Positions 45,857 to 54,987 of a stretch of 64,000 bases of DNA are shown in pieces. The notes under the pieces were generated by a model. The model ran no database searches. It worked only from the letters and a program-made list of their open reading frames with translations, and was not told the DNA's origin. Source of the DNA: an uncultured Prevotella sp. (lineage in GTDB: Bacteria > Bacteroidota > Bacteroidia > Bacteroidales > Bacteroidaceae). The number at the start of each line of letters is the position of its first letter. Position 1 is the first letter of the stretch. The stretch spans positions 27,020 to 91,019 of the forward strand of contig CAMPYS010000005.1 of assembly GCA_946998295.1 (NCBI GenBank), written 5' to 3'. The translations under genes and the position numbers were made by a program.

Positions 45857-46798
45857 ATGGATAATAGAATTGAAGAAATAAAAGTTAATTCTTTTAGAGC
45901 TTGGGTTCTTGCAGCTCGTCCTAAAACACTTATAGGGGCAAGTGTCCCTATTATTTTAGGTTTTGCATATATTTTAAAAGATAATAGTTTTATAGGACTG
46001 CGACAAATACTACCGTTGTTACTATGTTTTATCTTTGCTTTTATTATGCAAATTGATGCAAATTTTATAAATGATTATTATGATTGTCTTAAGGGTAATG
46101 ATAAGGCAGAATATCGATTAGGACCATTAAGAGCGTGTAGTCAAGGTTGGATAACGCTTCCAATGATGAAAACGGCTATAAAAGTAACAACATGTGTAGC
46201 TATTATATTTGGACTTCCACTAATATGGTATGGAGGTTTGGAAATGGTGATAGTAGGTATTCTTTGTTTATTATTTGCTTTTCTTTATACTACTAAACTT
46301 TCATATTTAGGATTAGGGGATTTATTGGTATTGATATTTTTTGGTATTGTACCAGTAACTTTAACATATTATCTTTCTTCACCTATTGGATTTCAAGTAA
46401 TAACATTTGAAGTTTTTATAACTTCTATATCTTGTGGACTCGTTATAGATACTTTACTTGTGGTAAATAATTATCGTGATCGGGATAATGATTTGAAAGA
46501 TAATAAAAGAACATTAATAGTTTTTTTAGGTGAAAAAGGAGGAGAGTATTTATATTTATATTTAGGCGTATTTGCTGTTGTTATGCAAGAAGTTTTATTT
46601 ATGTGTAGTGATAGCTTCTATAAATTTTTTAGTATGTTATTAGTTCTTCCTTATTTGGTTTTACATATTTCAGCATATAGGAAAATGAAATATATAAATC
46701 ATGGACGTAAACTTAATATGATACTTTCAATAACAGCAAGGAATATTTTTATTTATGGGTTATTAACAGCTGCGTCTATTCTATTTTTGAAATTATGA
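45857..46798 (+). CDS. menA: 1,4-dihydroxy-2-naphthoate polyprenyltransferase
   Basis: 313 residues, about nine membrane helices, UbiA superfamily. First Asp-rich motif NDYYDCLKGND (from N72) and second motif NNYRDRDNDLKDNKRTL near 208-224; start RAWVLAARPKTL is typical of MenA. It attaches the polyprenyl chain in menaquinone synthesis, the likely electron acceptor of the Nqr complex encoded nearby. Its stop overlaps the next gene (ATGA). Confidence 0.93.
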   Translation: MDNRIEEIKVNSFRAWVLAARPKTLIGASVPIILGFAYILKDNSFIGLRQILPLLLCFIFAFIMQIDANFINDYYDCLKGNDKAEYRLGPLRACSQGWITLPMMKTAIKVTTCVAIIFGLPLIWYGGLEMVIVGILCLLFAFLYTTKLSYLGLGDLLVLIFFGIVPVTLTYYLSSPIGFQVITFEVFITSISCGLVIDTLLVVNNYRDRDNDLKDNKRTLIVFLGEKGGEYLYLYLGVFAVVMQEVLFMCSDSFYKFFSMLLVLPYLVLHISAYRKMKYINHGRKLNMILSITARNIFIYGLLTAASILFLKL

Positions 46799-47424
46799 TA
46801 GATTCCCCAAATTTAGAGATTATGGAGTTTGTGGAAAATAATATACTTCCGCGCTATAATTCCTTTGCTGCTTCTTATGGTATTTCTCATGTTCAACGAG
46901 TTATCAATAATGCTCTCGATTTATGTAAGGTTACAGGAGCAGATGTTAATATGGTGTATGTGGCTGCTGCTTATCATGATCTTGGTATGGAGGGGCATAG
47001 AGCTATACACCATCTTATAAGTGGGAAAATATTAAGTGCTGATGCACGACTTAAACGATGGTTTTCATCAGAACAGATACGGATAATGAAAGAAGCTGTA
47101 GAGGATCACCGAGCAAGTAGCTCACGTACTCCACGAAATCTTTATGGGAAAATAATAGCAGAAGCAGACAGAGAGCTTGCCCCTGACATAGTTTTTAAAC
47201 GTGTATTGGAATATGGTTTAGAACATTATCCTGAAAAAGGAAGAGAAGAACAATGGAATAGGTTTAATGAACATATACAAAATAAGTATGGTATTACAGG
47301 ATATATACGCCTTTGGATTCCAAACTCTCCTAATGCAGAAAAACTTAATGAAATACGAAAAATAATAGAGACACACGGAAAATTAAAGAATATATTTGAT
47401 AAATTATATGATAAATTGACATGA
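46795..47424 (+). CDS. HD-domain phosphohydrolase
   Basis: 209 residues. HD-domain residues are H32 (SHVQRV), H61-D62 (AAYHDLGM) and further histidines in EGHRAIHHL and EDHRAS; DRELAPD provides a later acidic pair. Such proteins hydrolyse nucleotides or phosphate esters; the substrate is unknown. Overlaps menA upstream and the deaminase downstream, each by 4 bases. With the deaminase next to it, a nucleotide-salvage substrate is a reasonable guess only. Confidence 0.82.
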   Translation: MIDSPNLEIMEFVENNILPRYNSFAASYGISHVQRVINNALDLCKVTGADVNMVYVAAAYHDLGMEGHRAIHHLISGKILSADARLKRWFSSEQIRIMKEAVEDHRASSSRTPRNLYGKIIAEADRELAPDIVFKRVLEYGLEHYPEKGREEQWNRFNEHIQNKYGITGYIRLWIPNSPNAEKLNEIRKIIETHGKLKNIFDKLYDKLT

Positions 47425-47888
47425 AAAATGAAGATTTTATGCGTAGAGCGATAGCTCTATCTAAAGATAGTGTATTAAATGGTGGTGGTCCTTTTGGTGC
47501 AGTTATAGTTAGAAATGGAAAAATAATAGCAGAAGGAAGTAATCGGGTTACTATAGATAATGATCCTACTGCTCATGCAGAAGTTATAGCAATTCGTAAT
47601 GCAGCTTTGAAAGAAGGGACATTTGACTTAAGTGGATGCTTTATATATACATCTTGTGAACCATGTCCTATGTGCTTGGGGGCAATATATTGGGCTCACA
47701 TAGATAAAATTTTTTATGCAAATACACGAGAAGATGCAGCTAAAATAGGGTTTGATGATGACTTTATATATAAAGAAATAGCCGTGGAACCACAATATAG
47801 AAAACGTCCATCGGAGTTGTTATTGCGTGATGAAGCAATTGATGTTTTTAGAATGTGGAAGCAGAAAGATGATAAAATAGAATATTAA
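47421..47888 (+). CDS. cytidine-deaminase-fold nucleoside/base deaminase, guanine-deaminase-like
   Basis: 155 residues. Zinc and catalytic residues H52 and E54 (TAHAEVIAIR), C82 and C85 (CEPCPMC). Length and the C-terminal half (EDAAKIGFDDDFIYKE then a final helix) resemble Bacillus-type guanine deaminase more than TadA. Third gene in the menA-HD-deaminase chain. TadA-like tRNA activity is the main alternative. Confidence 0.85.
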   Translation: MKNEDFMRRAIALSKDSVLNGGGPFGAVIVRNGKIIAEGSNRVTIDNDPTAHAEVIAIRNAALKEGTFDLSGCFIYTSCEPCPMCLGAIYWAHIDKIFYANTREDAAKIGFDDDFIYKEIAVEPQYRKRPSELLLRDEAIDVFRMWKQKDDKIEY

Positions 47889-47916
47889 TATTTACATAAA
47901 TATTAATATTCTATTT
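47875..47916. terminator. 19-bp perfect inverted repeat between convergent genes
   Basis: Arms at 47875-47893 (AAATAGAATATTAATATTT) and 47898-47916 are perfectly complementary around an ACAT loop. The left arm contains the deaminase stop codon and the right arm reaches the stop of the convergent small membrane protein, so one structure serves both ends. The stem is all but GC-free, so its strength is uncertain. Confidence 0.6.
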
Positions 47917-48061
47917 AAATATTTGATAATAGGAATAAGAATATAGCAAGTATAAAAATGCTTATTATTACACGTATTAGGCAACTGGCTATATTCTTTA
48001 TTATTATTATACCTATTGTAATAAATACGATTAGAATTATATAGTTTATCCAATCGTTCAT
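47915..48061 (-). CDS. 48-residue two-helix membrane protein, coupled to the pseudouridine synthase gene
   Basis: The start ATG (48061-48059) overlaps the stop of the pseudouridine synthase gene (ATGA), then an unbroken frame of 48 codons ends at 47915-47917. It begins MNDWINYIILIVFITIGIII, then KNIASCLIRVIISIFI, then LAIFLFLLSNI: two hydrophobic helices around a short basic turn. Below common length cut-offs, but coupling, composition and the shared terminator support a real gene. Function unknown. Confidence 0.75.
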   Translation of the reverse strand: MNDWINYIILIVFITIGIIIIKNIASCLIRVIISIFILAIFLFLLSNI

Positions 48062-48972
48062 TTTATTTGTTTTTGATTAAAAAGTGATAGAAAGCTTCTG
48101 GGTATATTTGTTTTGAAATTTAAATTTTCTTTAGTTATAGGGTGAGTAAAGCATAATATATAAGCATGAAGACATAAGCGTCCCAAAGGATTATCCCCAT
48201 TACCATATTTAATATCTCCACATACAGGGAAACCTAAGTCTGCTGCATGTACTCGTATTTGATTCTTACGCCCTGTTTCTAATTTGAATTCTACTAAAGA
48301 ATGCCCTTGATATTTATCTAATAGACAATAATGTGTAATAGCATATTTCCCACCATTATTAATTTCTGAACTATAGGTGATAAAGGCCTTATTATCTTTT
48401 AACCAGTTAGCAATAGTGCCATTATTTATATTTAGTTCACCGCTTAACACAGCAATATAACGTCTATCATAGACAATATTATGCCAATTGTGTTCAAGAA
48501 TTTGTTCAGTTTCAATATCTTTTGCATATATCATAAGTCCTGAAGTATCACGATCTAAGCGATGAACAACATGTGCTGTACATCTTTGATGTGATTTAAC
48601 AAAATAGTCATCCAAAACATTTTTGACGTTTAATGTAGAATGTCCTGCTGCCATTGATAGGATACCAGAATATTTCTCTACAACAACTAAAAACTTATCT
48701 TCATATATGATTTTAAGATATTTACTTTTTAATTCATTCTTTTTTTTAGAAGTGCTAACTTCAACTTTATCACCAATATTTAATTTATAATCAAATTGTG
48801 TAACTATGCAATTGTTAACTTTTATTCCTCTATTATGTAGAGTTGCCTTTATTCTTGTTCTGCTGTGGCCTAAATATTTTATAAGCCACTTAAGTAGAGT
48901 GGTAGATTCTTTTACCTCCCAAAGATTGAATTTGAATTCTTTTTTATTTTTTATGCCATTGTAATTTCTCAT
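48058..48972 (-). CDS. RluA-family RNA pseudouridine synthase with S4 domain
   Basis: 304 residues. N-terminal S4-like RNA-binding domain (about 25-75: LLKWLIKYLGHSRTRIKATL), catalytic motif HVVHRLDRDTSGLMIYA with D140, and LETGRKNQIRVHAADLGFPV. It modifies uridine in rRNA or tRNA at a position not deducible here. Followed by the coupled small membrane protein and preceded by kdsB (13 bases). It is the second RluA-family protein in the window. Confidence 0.92.
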   Translation of the reverse strand: MRNYNGIKNKKEFKFNLWEVKESTTLLKWLIKYLGHSRTRIKATLHNRGIKVNNCIVTQFDYKLNIGDKVEVSTSKKKNELKSKYLKIIYEDKFLVVVEKYSGILSMAAGHSTLNVKNVLDDYFVKSHQRCTAHVVHRLDRDTSGLMIYAKDIETEQILEHNWHNIVYDRRYIAVLSGELNINNGTIANWLKDNKAFITYSSEINNGGKYAITHYCLLDKYQGHSLVEFKLETGRKNQIRVHAADLGFPVCGDIKYGNGDNPLGRLCLHAYILCFTHPITKENLNFKTNIPRSFLSLFNQKQIK

Positions 48973-48985
48973 AGATAATTATTAT

Positions 48986-49735
48986 TCACATTGAGGAGTC
49001 ATTATCTATTACAGATTCTGCCTTAATTAAGTCATTAGGTGTATCAATTCCTATTGTTTCAATATTTGTTAGAGCTACTTTTATTTTATATCCATATTGA
49101 AGCCAACGAAGTTGTTCCAAACTTTCTGCTAATTCTAATGTAGTTTGGGGAAGGGAAGTAATTTCTTTTAGGACATTTAATCGATATGCATATATACCTA
49201 TATGTTTTAGAAACGGATAGGAATTAATCCAGTCTTTTTCTTCTTTATTGCGTATAAATGGAACTAAAGAACGAGTAAATAGCATTGCAAAATTATTATT
49301 GTCTAAAATGATTTTGGGAGAATTAGGATTCTTTGCAGCTGTTAATGAGTCAAATGGCTTACCTAATGTTGCTATTTGTGTATTATTATCTTTAAAGCAG
49401 TCTATCAAAGTGCGTATTTGGCTTTCTGCAATGAAAGGTTCATCTCCTTGTATATTAATTATAATATCATATTCTTTATTTAATTTGTTAACAACTTCTG
49501 CTACTCTATCTGTGCCACTTTTATGGTCAGAACGTGTCATTATAGCATTACCACCAAAAGATTCTACAGCAGTCTTTATGCGATTATCATCAGTGGCAAC
49601 GTAAACATTATCAATTACTTTACTAACACGTTCTACCACGTGTTGTATAACATACTTATTATTTAATATTGCTAATGGTTTCCCAGGAAATCGAGTTGAT
49701 GCATATCTTGCAGGAATAACTCCTAATATTTTCAT
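48986..49735 (-). CDS. kdsB: 3-deoxy-manno-octulosonate cytidylyltransferase
   Basis: 249 residues, the family length. Activates Kdo with CTP to CMP-Kdo for lipopolysaccharide inner core, cytosolic. Signatures: IPARYASTRFPGKPLA (8-23), RSDHKSGTDRVAE and INIQGDEPFI. Shows that the organism makes Kdo-containing LPS. Downstream of clpC with a 77-base gap. Confidence 0.96.
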   Translation of the reverse strand: MKILGVIPARYASTRFPGKPLAILNNKYVIQHVVERVSKVIDNVYVATDDNRIKTAVESFGGNAIMTRSDHKSGTDRVAEVVNKLNKEYDIIINIQGDEPFIAESQIRTLIDCFKDNNTQIATLGKPFDSLTAAKNPNSPKIILDNNNFAMLFTRSLVPFIRNKEEKDWINSYPFLKHIGIYAYRLNVLKEITSLPQTTLELAESLEQLRWLQYGYKIKVALTNIETIGIDTPNDLIKAESVIDNDSSM

Positions 49736-49812
49736 TTTAATTATGTTTTTATCGAAACCCTTTCTATATGATGAATATAAGTAAGTATCAATAATAATTT
49801 TTAAAATTATTG

Positions 49813-52335
49813 TTATATATTGAAAGATAATTTTTTAGATTTTTTATCTAAATCAATATTTATAGTTTGATCATTTTGTATATTCCCTTCAATAATTTTA
49901 TTGCTTATTTCATCTTCAATATAATTTTGTATTGCTCGTTTTAAAGGCCTTGCACCATACTGTACATCATACCCTTTTTTAGCTATAAATTCCTTTGCAT
50001 CTTCTGTTATTGTTATGTTGTAGCCAAGTTTGTTAATTCTTTTAAAAAGAGTTGAAAGCTCTATATCTACAATTTGTTTTATAGCTGTAAGATCAAGTTG
50101 ATCAAATGTTATAATCTCATCTAATCTGTTTAAAAATTCAGGTGCGAACTGCTTGCTAAGACTTTTTTGTATTATATCTCTTGCACGTTGCTTTTCTTCT
50201 TCGCTATGAGAATAAGATTGTGTATAACTATTTGTAAATCCTATTTTTTGTGCAAAGTCTTTTAATTGTTTTGTACCTGTATTTGATGTCATTATGATTA
50301 TAGTATTTCGGAAATCTATTAATCTTCCATTACCATCAGTCAATCTACCTTCATCAAGTACTTGAAGCAGTAAATTATATACATTGTTATGAGCCTTTTC
50401 TATTTCATCTAATAAAACGATAGAATAAGGATGGCGTCTAACTTTTTCTGTTAATTGACCACCTTCATCGTACCCAACATATCCTGGAGGAGCACCTACA
50501 AGCCGTGAAGTATTAAAACTTTCATTATATTCGCTCATATCTATCCTTATCAGTGAATCTTTAGATCCAAAAACTAATTCGGCTAACTTTTTGGCAAGAT
50601 ATGTTTTTCCTACACCAGTAGGTCCTAAAAACATAAAAGCGCCTATTGGTTTATCAGGATCTTTTAGACCTATTCTGTTTCGTTGTATTGCTTTTACAAT
50701 TTTATCAATTGCTTTATCCTGTGCTATTACTTGACTTTTTAGTTTTTTACTTAATGCTTTAAGTTTTTCTCCTTCTTTTTCTTGTATACGTTGCACTGGT
50801 ATACCTGTCATGGTTGCTATAACATCAGCTACATTATCTCTTGTGATTGTAATCTTTTCACTATTTTCGCTTTTAAGCCATTTTTCTTGTTCTTCTTTTA
50901 GTTTTTCATCTAAATTACACTGTTTGTCTCGTAAGTTTGCAGCAAGTTCAAAATTCTGTTGTTTTACAGCTTCTGACTTTTTAGTATTTAAAATTTCAAT
51001 ATCTTTTTGTATGTTAATTAATGATTGTGGAATTTTGGCATTTAAGAGATGTATTCTTGAGCCAACTTCGTCCATTACATCTATAGCTTTATCTGGAAAG
51101 AATCTATCATTAACATATCTTTCTGTTAGTTGAATACATGCATTTAGAGCAGTATCTGTATATGTTACGTGGTGATGGTCTTGATACTTATCTTTTATAT
51201 TTTTCAATATTTCTAAGGTCTCTTTTTTAGTAGTTTGTTCTACTATAATTTTTTGAAATCTTCTTTCTAATGCACCATCTTTTTCTATAGATTTACGATA
51301 CTCATCTAATGTTGTAGCTCCGATACACTGTATAGCACCTCTTGCTAATGCTGGTTTGAGAATATTTGCAGCATCCATACTACCTGGGGTTGAACCTGCT
51401 CCTATTAAAGTATGTATTTCATCAATGAATATTATTATATCTGGATTTTGCTCTAATTCTTTTAGTAGGGCTTTTATTCTTTCTTCAAATTGACCTCTAT
51501 ACTTTGTTCCTGCCACGATAGCTGTCATATCAATTGATATTATTCTTTTTGTAGCGAGTAGAGGATATATATTTTTTTTATTAATTAGTTCTGCAAGTCC
51601 TTCAACTATAGCACTTTTTCCTACTCCTGGCTCACCTATAAGTATTGGATTGTTTTTTTTACGGCGTCCTAATATTTCACATAGTCGTTGAATTTCTTTT
51701 TCTCGACCTATTACTTTATCAAGCTTCCCTTCTTTTGCAGCTTGTGTTAAATCAACTCCAAAATTATCTAATACTGGCGTCTTTTGCTTTTTTGTTCTCT
51801 GTTGTGTGTGTTGAGCCTTATTATTGTTTTGAAAGAAAGGATCTAATTCTTCGTCATCTTCAGATAGCTCTAAACCATTTCTAACAATAGAGGATTGAGG
51901 TTTCAAATAACTATTAGCAATATCATAATCTATATTATTGTTTTCTAATACTATTTTAGCACCATTGTTAACCTTGTCATGGAGAATAGCTAGTACAATA
52001 TGATTTATATCTACTATTTGTTGATGTTGACTCCTTGCTTCTAATACTGCTAATTTCAATATATTACCAGCATTTTCGTTTAGTATTATATCATTAGTGG
52101 GCACATCAATTTTATCCAAAATGTCATTGGACTGAGCTTGATCTTCTAATTCTTTTTTTATTTCTTGTATATTAAGTTTTAATTTATTAATCATGTTCTG
52201 TATTTCTTTGCTAGTCTTTCTTAATATTGCTAACAAAATATGCTCTGGACCGACAGCTTTATTATCAAGTCTTTCAGCTTCTTCTCTACTAAATGATAGT
52301 ATTTCTGATACATTTTTAGAAAATTGATTTATCAT
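49813..52335 (-). CDS. clpC: ATP-dependent Clp protease ATP-binding subunit, ClpC type
   Basis: 840 residues. Hsp100 unfoldase: N-terminal double Clp-N domain (about 1-145), AAA1 with Walker A GEPGVGKS (234-241), a short middle domain with a UVR motif (about 445-480), and AAA2 with Walker A GPTGVGKT (571-578). The short UVR-bearing middle domain rather than the long ClpB coil and the IGF tripeptide in QKIGFTNS, which could be the ClpP-binding loop, favour ClpC acting with ClpP. An acidic linker ([13 protein letters not shown]) separates the N domain from AAA1. Confidence 0.92.
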   Translation of the reverse strand: MINQFSKNVSEILSFSREEAERLDNKAVGPEHILLAILRKTSKEIQNMINKLKLNIQEIKKELEDQAQSNDILDKIDVPTNDIILNENAGNILKLAVLEARSQHQQIVDINHIVLAILHDKVNNGAKIVLENNNIDYDIANSYLKPQSSIVRNGLELSEDDEELDPFFQNNNKAQHTQQRTKKQKTPVLDNFGVDLTQAAKEGKLDKVIGREKEIQRLCEILGRRKKNNPILIGEPGVGKSAIVEGLAELINKKNIYPLLATKRIISIDMTAIVAGTKYRGQFEERIKALLKELEQNPDIIIFIDEIHTLIGAGSTPGSMDAANILKPALARGAIQCIGATTLDEYRKSIEKDGALERRFQKIIVEQTTKKETLEILKNIKDKYQDHHHVTYTDTALNACIQLTERYVNDRFFPDKAIDVMDEVGSRIHLLNAKIPQSLINIQKDIEILNTKKSEAVKQQNFELAANLRDKQCNLDEKLKEEQEKWLKSENSEKITITRDNVADVIATMTGIPVQRIQEKEGEKLKALSKKLKSQVIAQDKAIDKIVKAIQRNRIGLKDPDKPIGAFMFLGPTGVGKTYLAKKLAELVFGSKDSLIRIDMSEYNESFNTSRLVGAPPGYVGYDEGGQLTEKVRRHPYSIVLLDEIEKAHNNVYNLLLQVLDEGRLTDGNGRLIDFRNTIIIMTSNTGTKQLKDFAQKIGFTNSYTQSYSHSEEEKQRARDIIQKSLSKQFAPEFLNRLDEIITFDQLDLTAIKQIVDIELSTLFKRINKLGYNITITEDAKEFIAKKGYDVQYGARPLKRAIQNYIEDEISNKIIEGNIQNDQTINIDLDKKSKKLSFNI

Positions 52336-52345
52336 ATCTATATCT

Positions 52346-52429
52346 TTAATTTAGTGCATACACATATATAGATAGCATTGCAAATGCTATGCCAAAAAAT
52401 AAAAGGGTTCTTTTTATATTATTTCTATT
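52346..52429 (-). other. in-frame open stretch after the stop of the 45-residue gene
   Basis: Immediately after the TAG of the gene at 52430-52567 the same frame continues for 27 sense codons to a TAA at 52346-52348, reading NNIKRTLLFFGIAFAMLSIY and VYALN: a basic start and one hydrophobic helix. There is no ATG, GTG or TTG at its start. It may be a lost C-terminal half cut by a premature stop, or a separate peptide with an unusual start. Confidence 0.3.
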
Positions 52430-52567
52430 CTATAATTTATTAGGCGGTGTACTATTTTGTTTTAAATTTGCAGATATAATATGCCTAATTCTTTTTTTCT
52501 TTTTTAACCATGCTTTCTTTTTAGCTTGGTATTCTAAATAATGTTTTTCTAAAAAGTTATCTGCCAT
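52430..52567 (-). CDS. 45-residue basic protein overlapping the DUF4270 gene
   Basis: ATG at 52567 lies inside the last codons of the DUF4270 gene (11-base overlap) and opens MADNFLEKHYLEYQAKKKAW, then a run of lysines, ending STPPNKL at a TAG. The start MADNxLEK is one I recall from Bacteroidales proteins, both small ones and longer dehydrogenase-like ones, so this may be a true small protein or an N-terminal remnant. Very basic, no membrane helix. Function unknown. Confidence 0.6.
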   Translation of the reverse strand: MADNFLEKHYLEYQAKKKAWLKKKKRIRHIISANLKQNSTPPNKL

Positions 52568-53999
52568 TGAATTTACTGTATATCATAGCTATTTTTATAT
52601 TTCCTTTTTCTTTTTCTCCTCCAAGTAGCCTAGTATTTGATATTCCCATAAACGGAATTATTTTGTTTATGGTTGTTTTGTCATTATTGTCAGTTGTTGT
52701 ATATACATCTACAGGAAGTATAGCTAATTTACCGTAATTTTTATCTTTATTATTACTCTTTAAAAATAAATTGATAATGCTTGATATATTATAAAATGTA
52801 TATGTATTATTTTTATTATTATATGTTGCTAAGAACGAAGTTCTATTGTCAATTATTTTATGTTTAGAAAAGAAAGGCTTAATGCTGTCTATAGGCATTA
52901 TTATTATATTCCTTGGAGTTTGACTTGGATATTTCGTTTTGATCTTGTAGTTAGTTCCTTTTATTGTTATTTTTGCTGTATTGATGTGTTTAAATTTATT
53001 TTGTTTGTTTTTTATTTCTTCCATTGGTAATATAAGCTGTGTGTATAAACCTGATGGTGTTTTCAGGTATGTATATCCCAATTTTGTTTCCTCTATAAGC
53101 TTTAGAAGTCTATCTTTTTGTGTTTTAAATTGTGTTAGTTGAATAACCTCTTCTGTTGATATAAAACTTGTAGAATTTGTTTTAATTTTATTGTCTTTGT
53201 CTTTATGTTTGTAGAAAATAACAAGTTGTACTGCGGTTATATGTGCCATTGACCCCATACCGCCAATTACTTTGAAATATAGTCCAGGTATTATGTTTTT
53301 TAAGAATTTATGTCTATTTCTAAAGTTTTGTGGATTCTTATAATATTCCCTTATTATATATGTACCATAGTTGTTATATTTTTCCCCCTCTTTGCTTATA
53401 TATTCTTTATTTAGTTTTAATCTTATGTAGGGTATATATGATTTTTGTTTTTTGATGCTGTCAGGTATATAATTTTCATTTAATGTATAAGTATATCTTA
53501 GAGGCGAAATATCGTTTCTTGTATATTGTTTTTCTATAGGCTCAAAGTTTGAATAATCATTAAGAATTTCTTCCTTTATAGGTTTTTTTAATTCATATAG
53601 TGCAATATTTATTTGAGCATTTTTATCACCATAGGCTTTATTATAATATATATGTATTTCGCATGAATCAGCATTTATTTTCTTTTCTTTATCCCTGCTA
53701 ACTATAGTCTTTTCATCTACCATTTGGTAGTTTTCTAATGTATTTAGTTGTGCTAGGAAATTGGCTTTAGTATATGTTTCAGTTTCTGGATCTTTTATTT
53801 GTCCTAAATATCCATTTGCAGTTTGTGTTATTAGATTTTGTCCTAAAACAGTTTCTGAAGCTACATTTAGTGTATCTGTATATATATTTAATTCTTCTGT
53901 TTTAGGAGTTAGTGATTGTCCAATAGTGTCAGTGGTTTCATCGCAAGATATTATAGATACAATGAATAAGGTACTAATGATATATGGTATTATTTTCAT
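52557..53999 (-). CDS. DUF4270 family lipoprotein
   Basis: 480 residues. Lipobox ISCD (Cys19) follows a hydrophobic signal. The mature region matches DUF4270 in layout: an early DTIGQSLTP segment, repeated beta-rich stretches (ASETVLGQNLITQTANGYLG, then YTKANFLAQLN) and late QTPRNIIIMPIDSI. Restricted to Bacteroidetes; function not established. It is coupled by ATGA overlap to the upstream GT5-like gene, a pairing I recall from related genomes. Confidence 0.85.
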   Translation of the reverse strand: MKIIPYIISTLFIVSIISCDETTDTIGQSLTPKTEELNIYTDTLNVASETVLGQNLITQTANGYLGQIKDPETETYTKANFLAQLNTLENYQMVDEKTIVSRDKEKKINADSCEIHIYYNKAYGDKNAQINIALYELKKPIKEEILNDYSNFEPIEKQYTRNDISPLRYTYTLNENYIPDSIKKQKSYIPYIRLKLNKEYISKEGEKYNNYGTYIIREYYKNPQNFRNRHKFLKNIIPGLYFKVIGGMGSMAHITAVQLVIFYKHKDKDNKIKTNSTSFISTEEVIQLTQFKTQKDRLLKLIEETKLGYTYLKTPSGLYTQLILPMEEIKNKQNKFKHINTAKITIKGTNYKIKTKYPSQTPRNIIIMPIDSIKPFFSKHKIIDNRTSFLATYNNKNNTYTFYNISSIINLFLKSNNKDKNYGKLAILPVDVYTTTDNNDKTTINKIIPFMGISNTRLLGGEKEKGNIKIAMIYSKFNGR

Positions 54000-54808
54000 A
54001 CTATTAATTTTTTATATAGATCTGTATATGTTTCTTTGATATCTTCTTTATTTACAGGTTGATCTATAATATTTTTATTTGCTATTTGTGCATATTTAAT
54101 TAGCTCAGAGTCTACATTTGCGCTTGTTTTTATTATTGTGTCAGAAAAATCTATTGCTAATTTATTCAATTCTAATACATCGAATTTATCTTTGTAACAG
54201 TTTAAAGACTTAGAATTTACACCTTTTATTTTTAAAGTCTTTTTGAAGTTATTACCAAATTCTTGAGATGGTAACTCTTTGAATAGCGAAGTTACAATTT
54301 TTGTATTTTTAAATTGTGGTTCATCACAATATGCAGTTCTAACATAGAAAGGTACAACTGAAGATATCCAACCTTGACAATGTATGATATCTGGAGTCCA
54401 TCTAAGTTTTTTTACCGTCTCGAGTATACCGCGTGCAAAGAAAATAGCTTTTTCTCCATTAGTGTTATACTCATTTTTTAACTCTTCTTTTAATGTTCCA
54501 TGTTTTTTTGAAAAATAATCTTCATTATCAATAAAGTACACTTGTATACGTTTTTGTGGTATACTTGCGACTTTTATAATTAGAGGATGATCTGTATCAT
54601 TGATAATAATATTTAAGCCAGATAATCTTATAACTTCGTGTAGTTGTCCCCTACGTTCATTTATTGAAGCCCATTTTGGCATAAATGTTCTTATTTCGTA
54701 TCCAGCTTCTAACATCTCAGAAGGCATATCTATTCCAAACTGTGATAATTCTGTTTCAGGGACGTATGGTAATATTTCTTGATTTATAAATAATATTTTT
54801 TTTGCCAT
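53996..54808 (-). CDS. glycogen/starch synthase-like protein, N-terminal domain only
   Basis: 270 residues against ~480-550 for complete GT5 glycogen synthases. It covers the GT5 catalytic N-domain: ILFINQEILPYVPETELSQF in place of the usual E-(V/I)-x-P-x-x-K-x-G-G-L-A-D start, then PDIIHCQGWISSVVPFYVR. The conserved K-x-G-G-L loop that binds ADP-glucose is missing, and the nucleotide-sugar C-domain is absent, so synthase activity is doubtful. Coupled to the DUF4270 lipoprotein gene by ATGA overlap. A regulatory or structural role is possible. Confidence 0.82.
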   Translation of the reverse strand: MAKKILFINQEILPYVPETELSQFGIDMPSEMLEAGYEIRTFMPKWASINERRGQLHEVIRLSGLNIIINDTDHPLIIKVASIPQKRIQVYFIDNEDYFSKKHGTLKEELKNEYNTNGEKAIFFARGILETVKKLRWTPDIIHCQGWISSVVPFYVRTAYCDEPQFKNTKIVTSLFKELPSQEFGNNFKKTLKIKGVNSKSLNCYKDKFDVLELNKLAIDFSDTIIKTSANVDSELIKYAQIANKNIIDQPVNKEDIKETYTDLYKKLIV

Positions 54809-54840
54809 TCTATTAAGTAGATAAATGCTTTAATGATGTG

Positions 54841-54848
54841 CAAAGTTA
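54841..54848 (-). promoter_or_regulatory. -7 box for the GT5-like/DUF4270 operon
   Basis: TAACTTTG on the minus strand, 32 bases before the ATG at 54808; no -33 box at the standard distance. Confidence 0.45.
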
Positions 54849-54987
54849 CTAAAAAAAAAGTAGATTGTAATAAATATACAATTAATTAGCATTTATTTTA
54901 AATTATAGCTTTATATTTTGTTTATAAGCAATAATATTAAATTTAAATGTTGTTATTTTGCATCTTGAATATTTATGTAACAAGAAA

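Noticed and set aside
49792..49812. AT-only palindrome after clpC as terminator
   Set aside because: The stem contains no GC pair apart from the ends and there is no U-run; such palindromes occur by chance in DNA this AT-rich.
49813..52335. Considered ClpB disaggregase
   Set aside because: The middle region is short with a UVR-like motif and lacks the long ClpB coiled coil; an IGF tripeptide suits ClpP binding.
54958..54987. Upstream TTG start for panC
   Set aside because: It adds ten residues not expected at the start of PanC; the ATG at 54988 gives the normal N-terminus.
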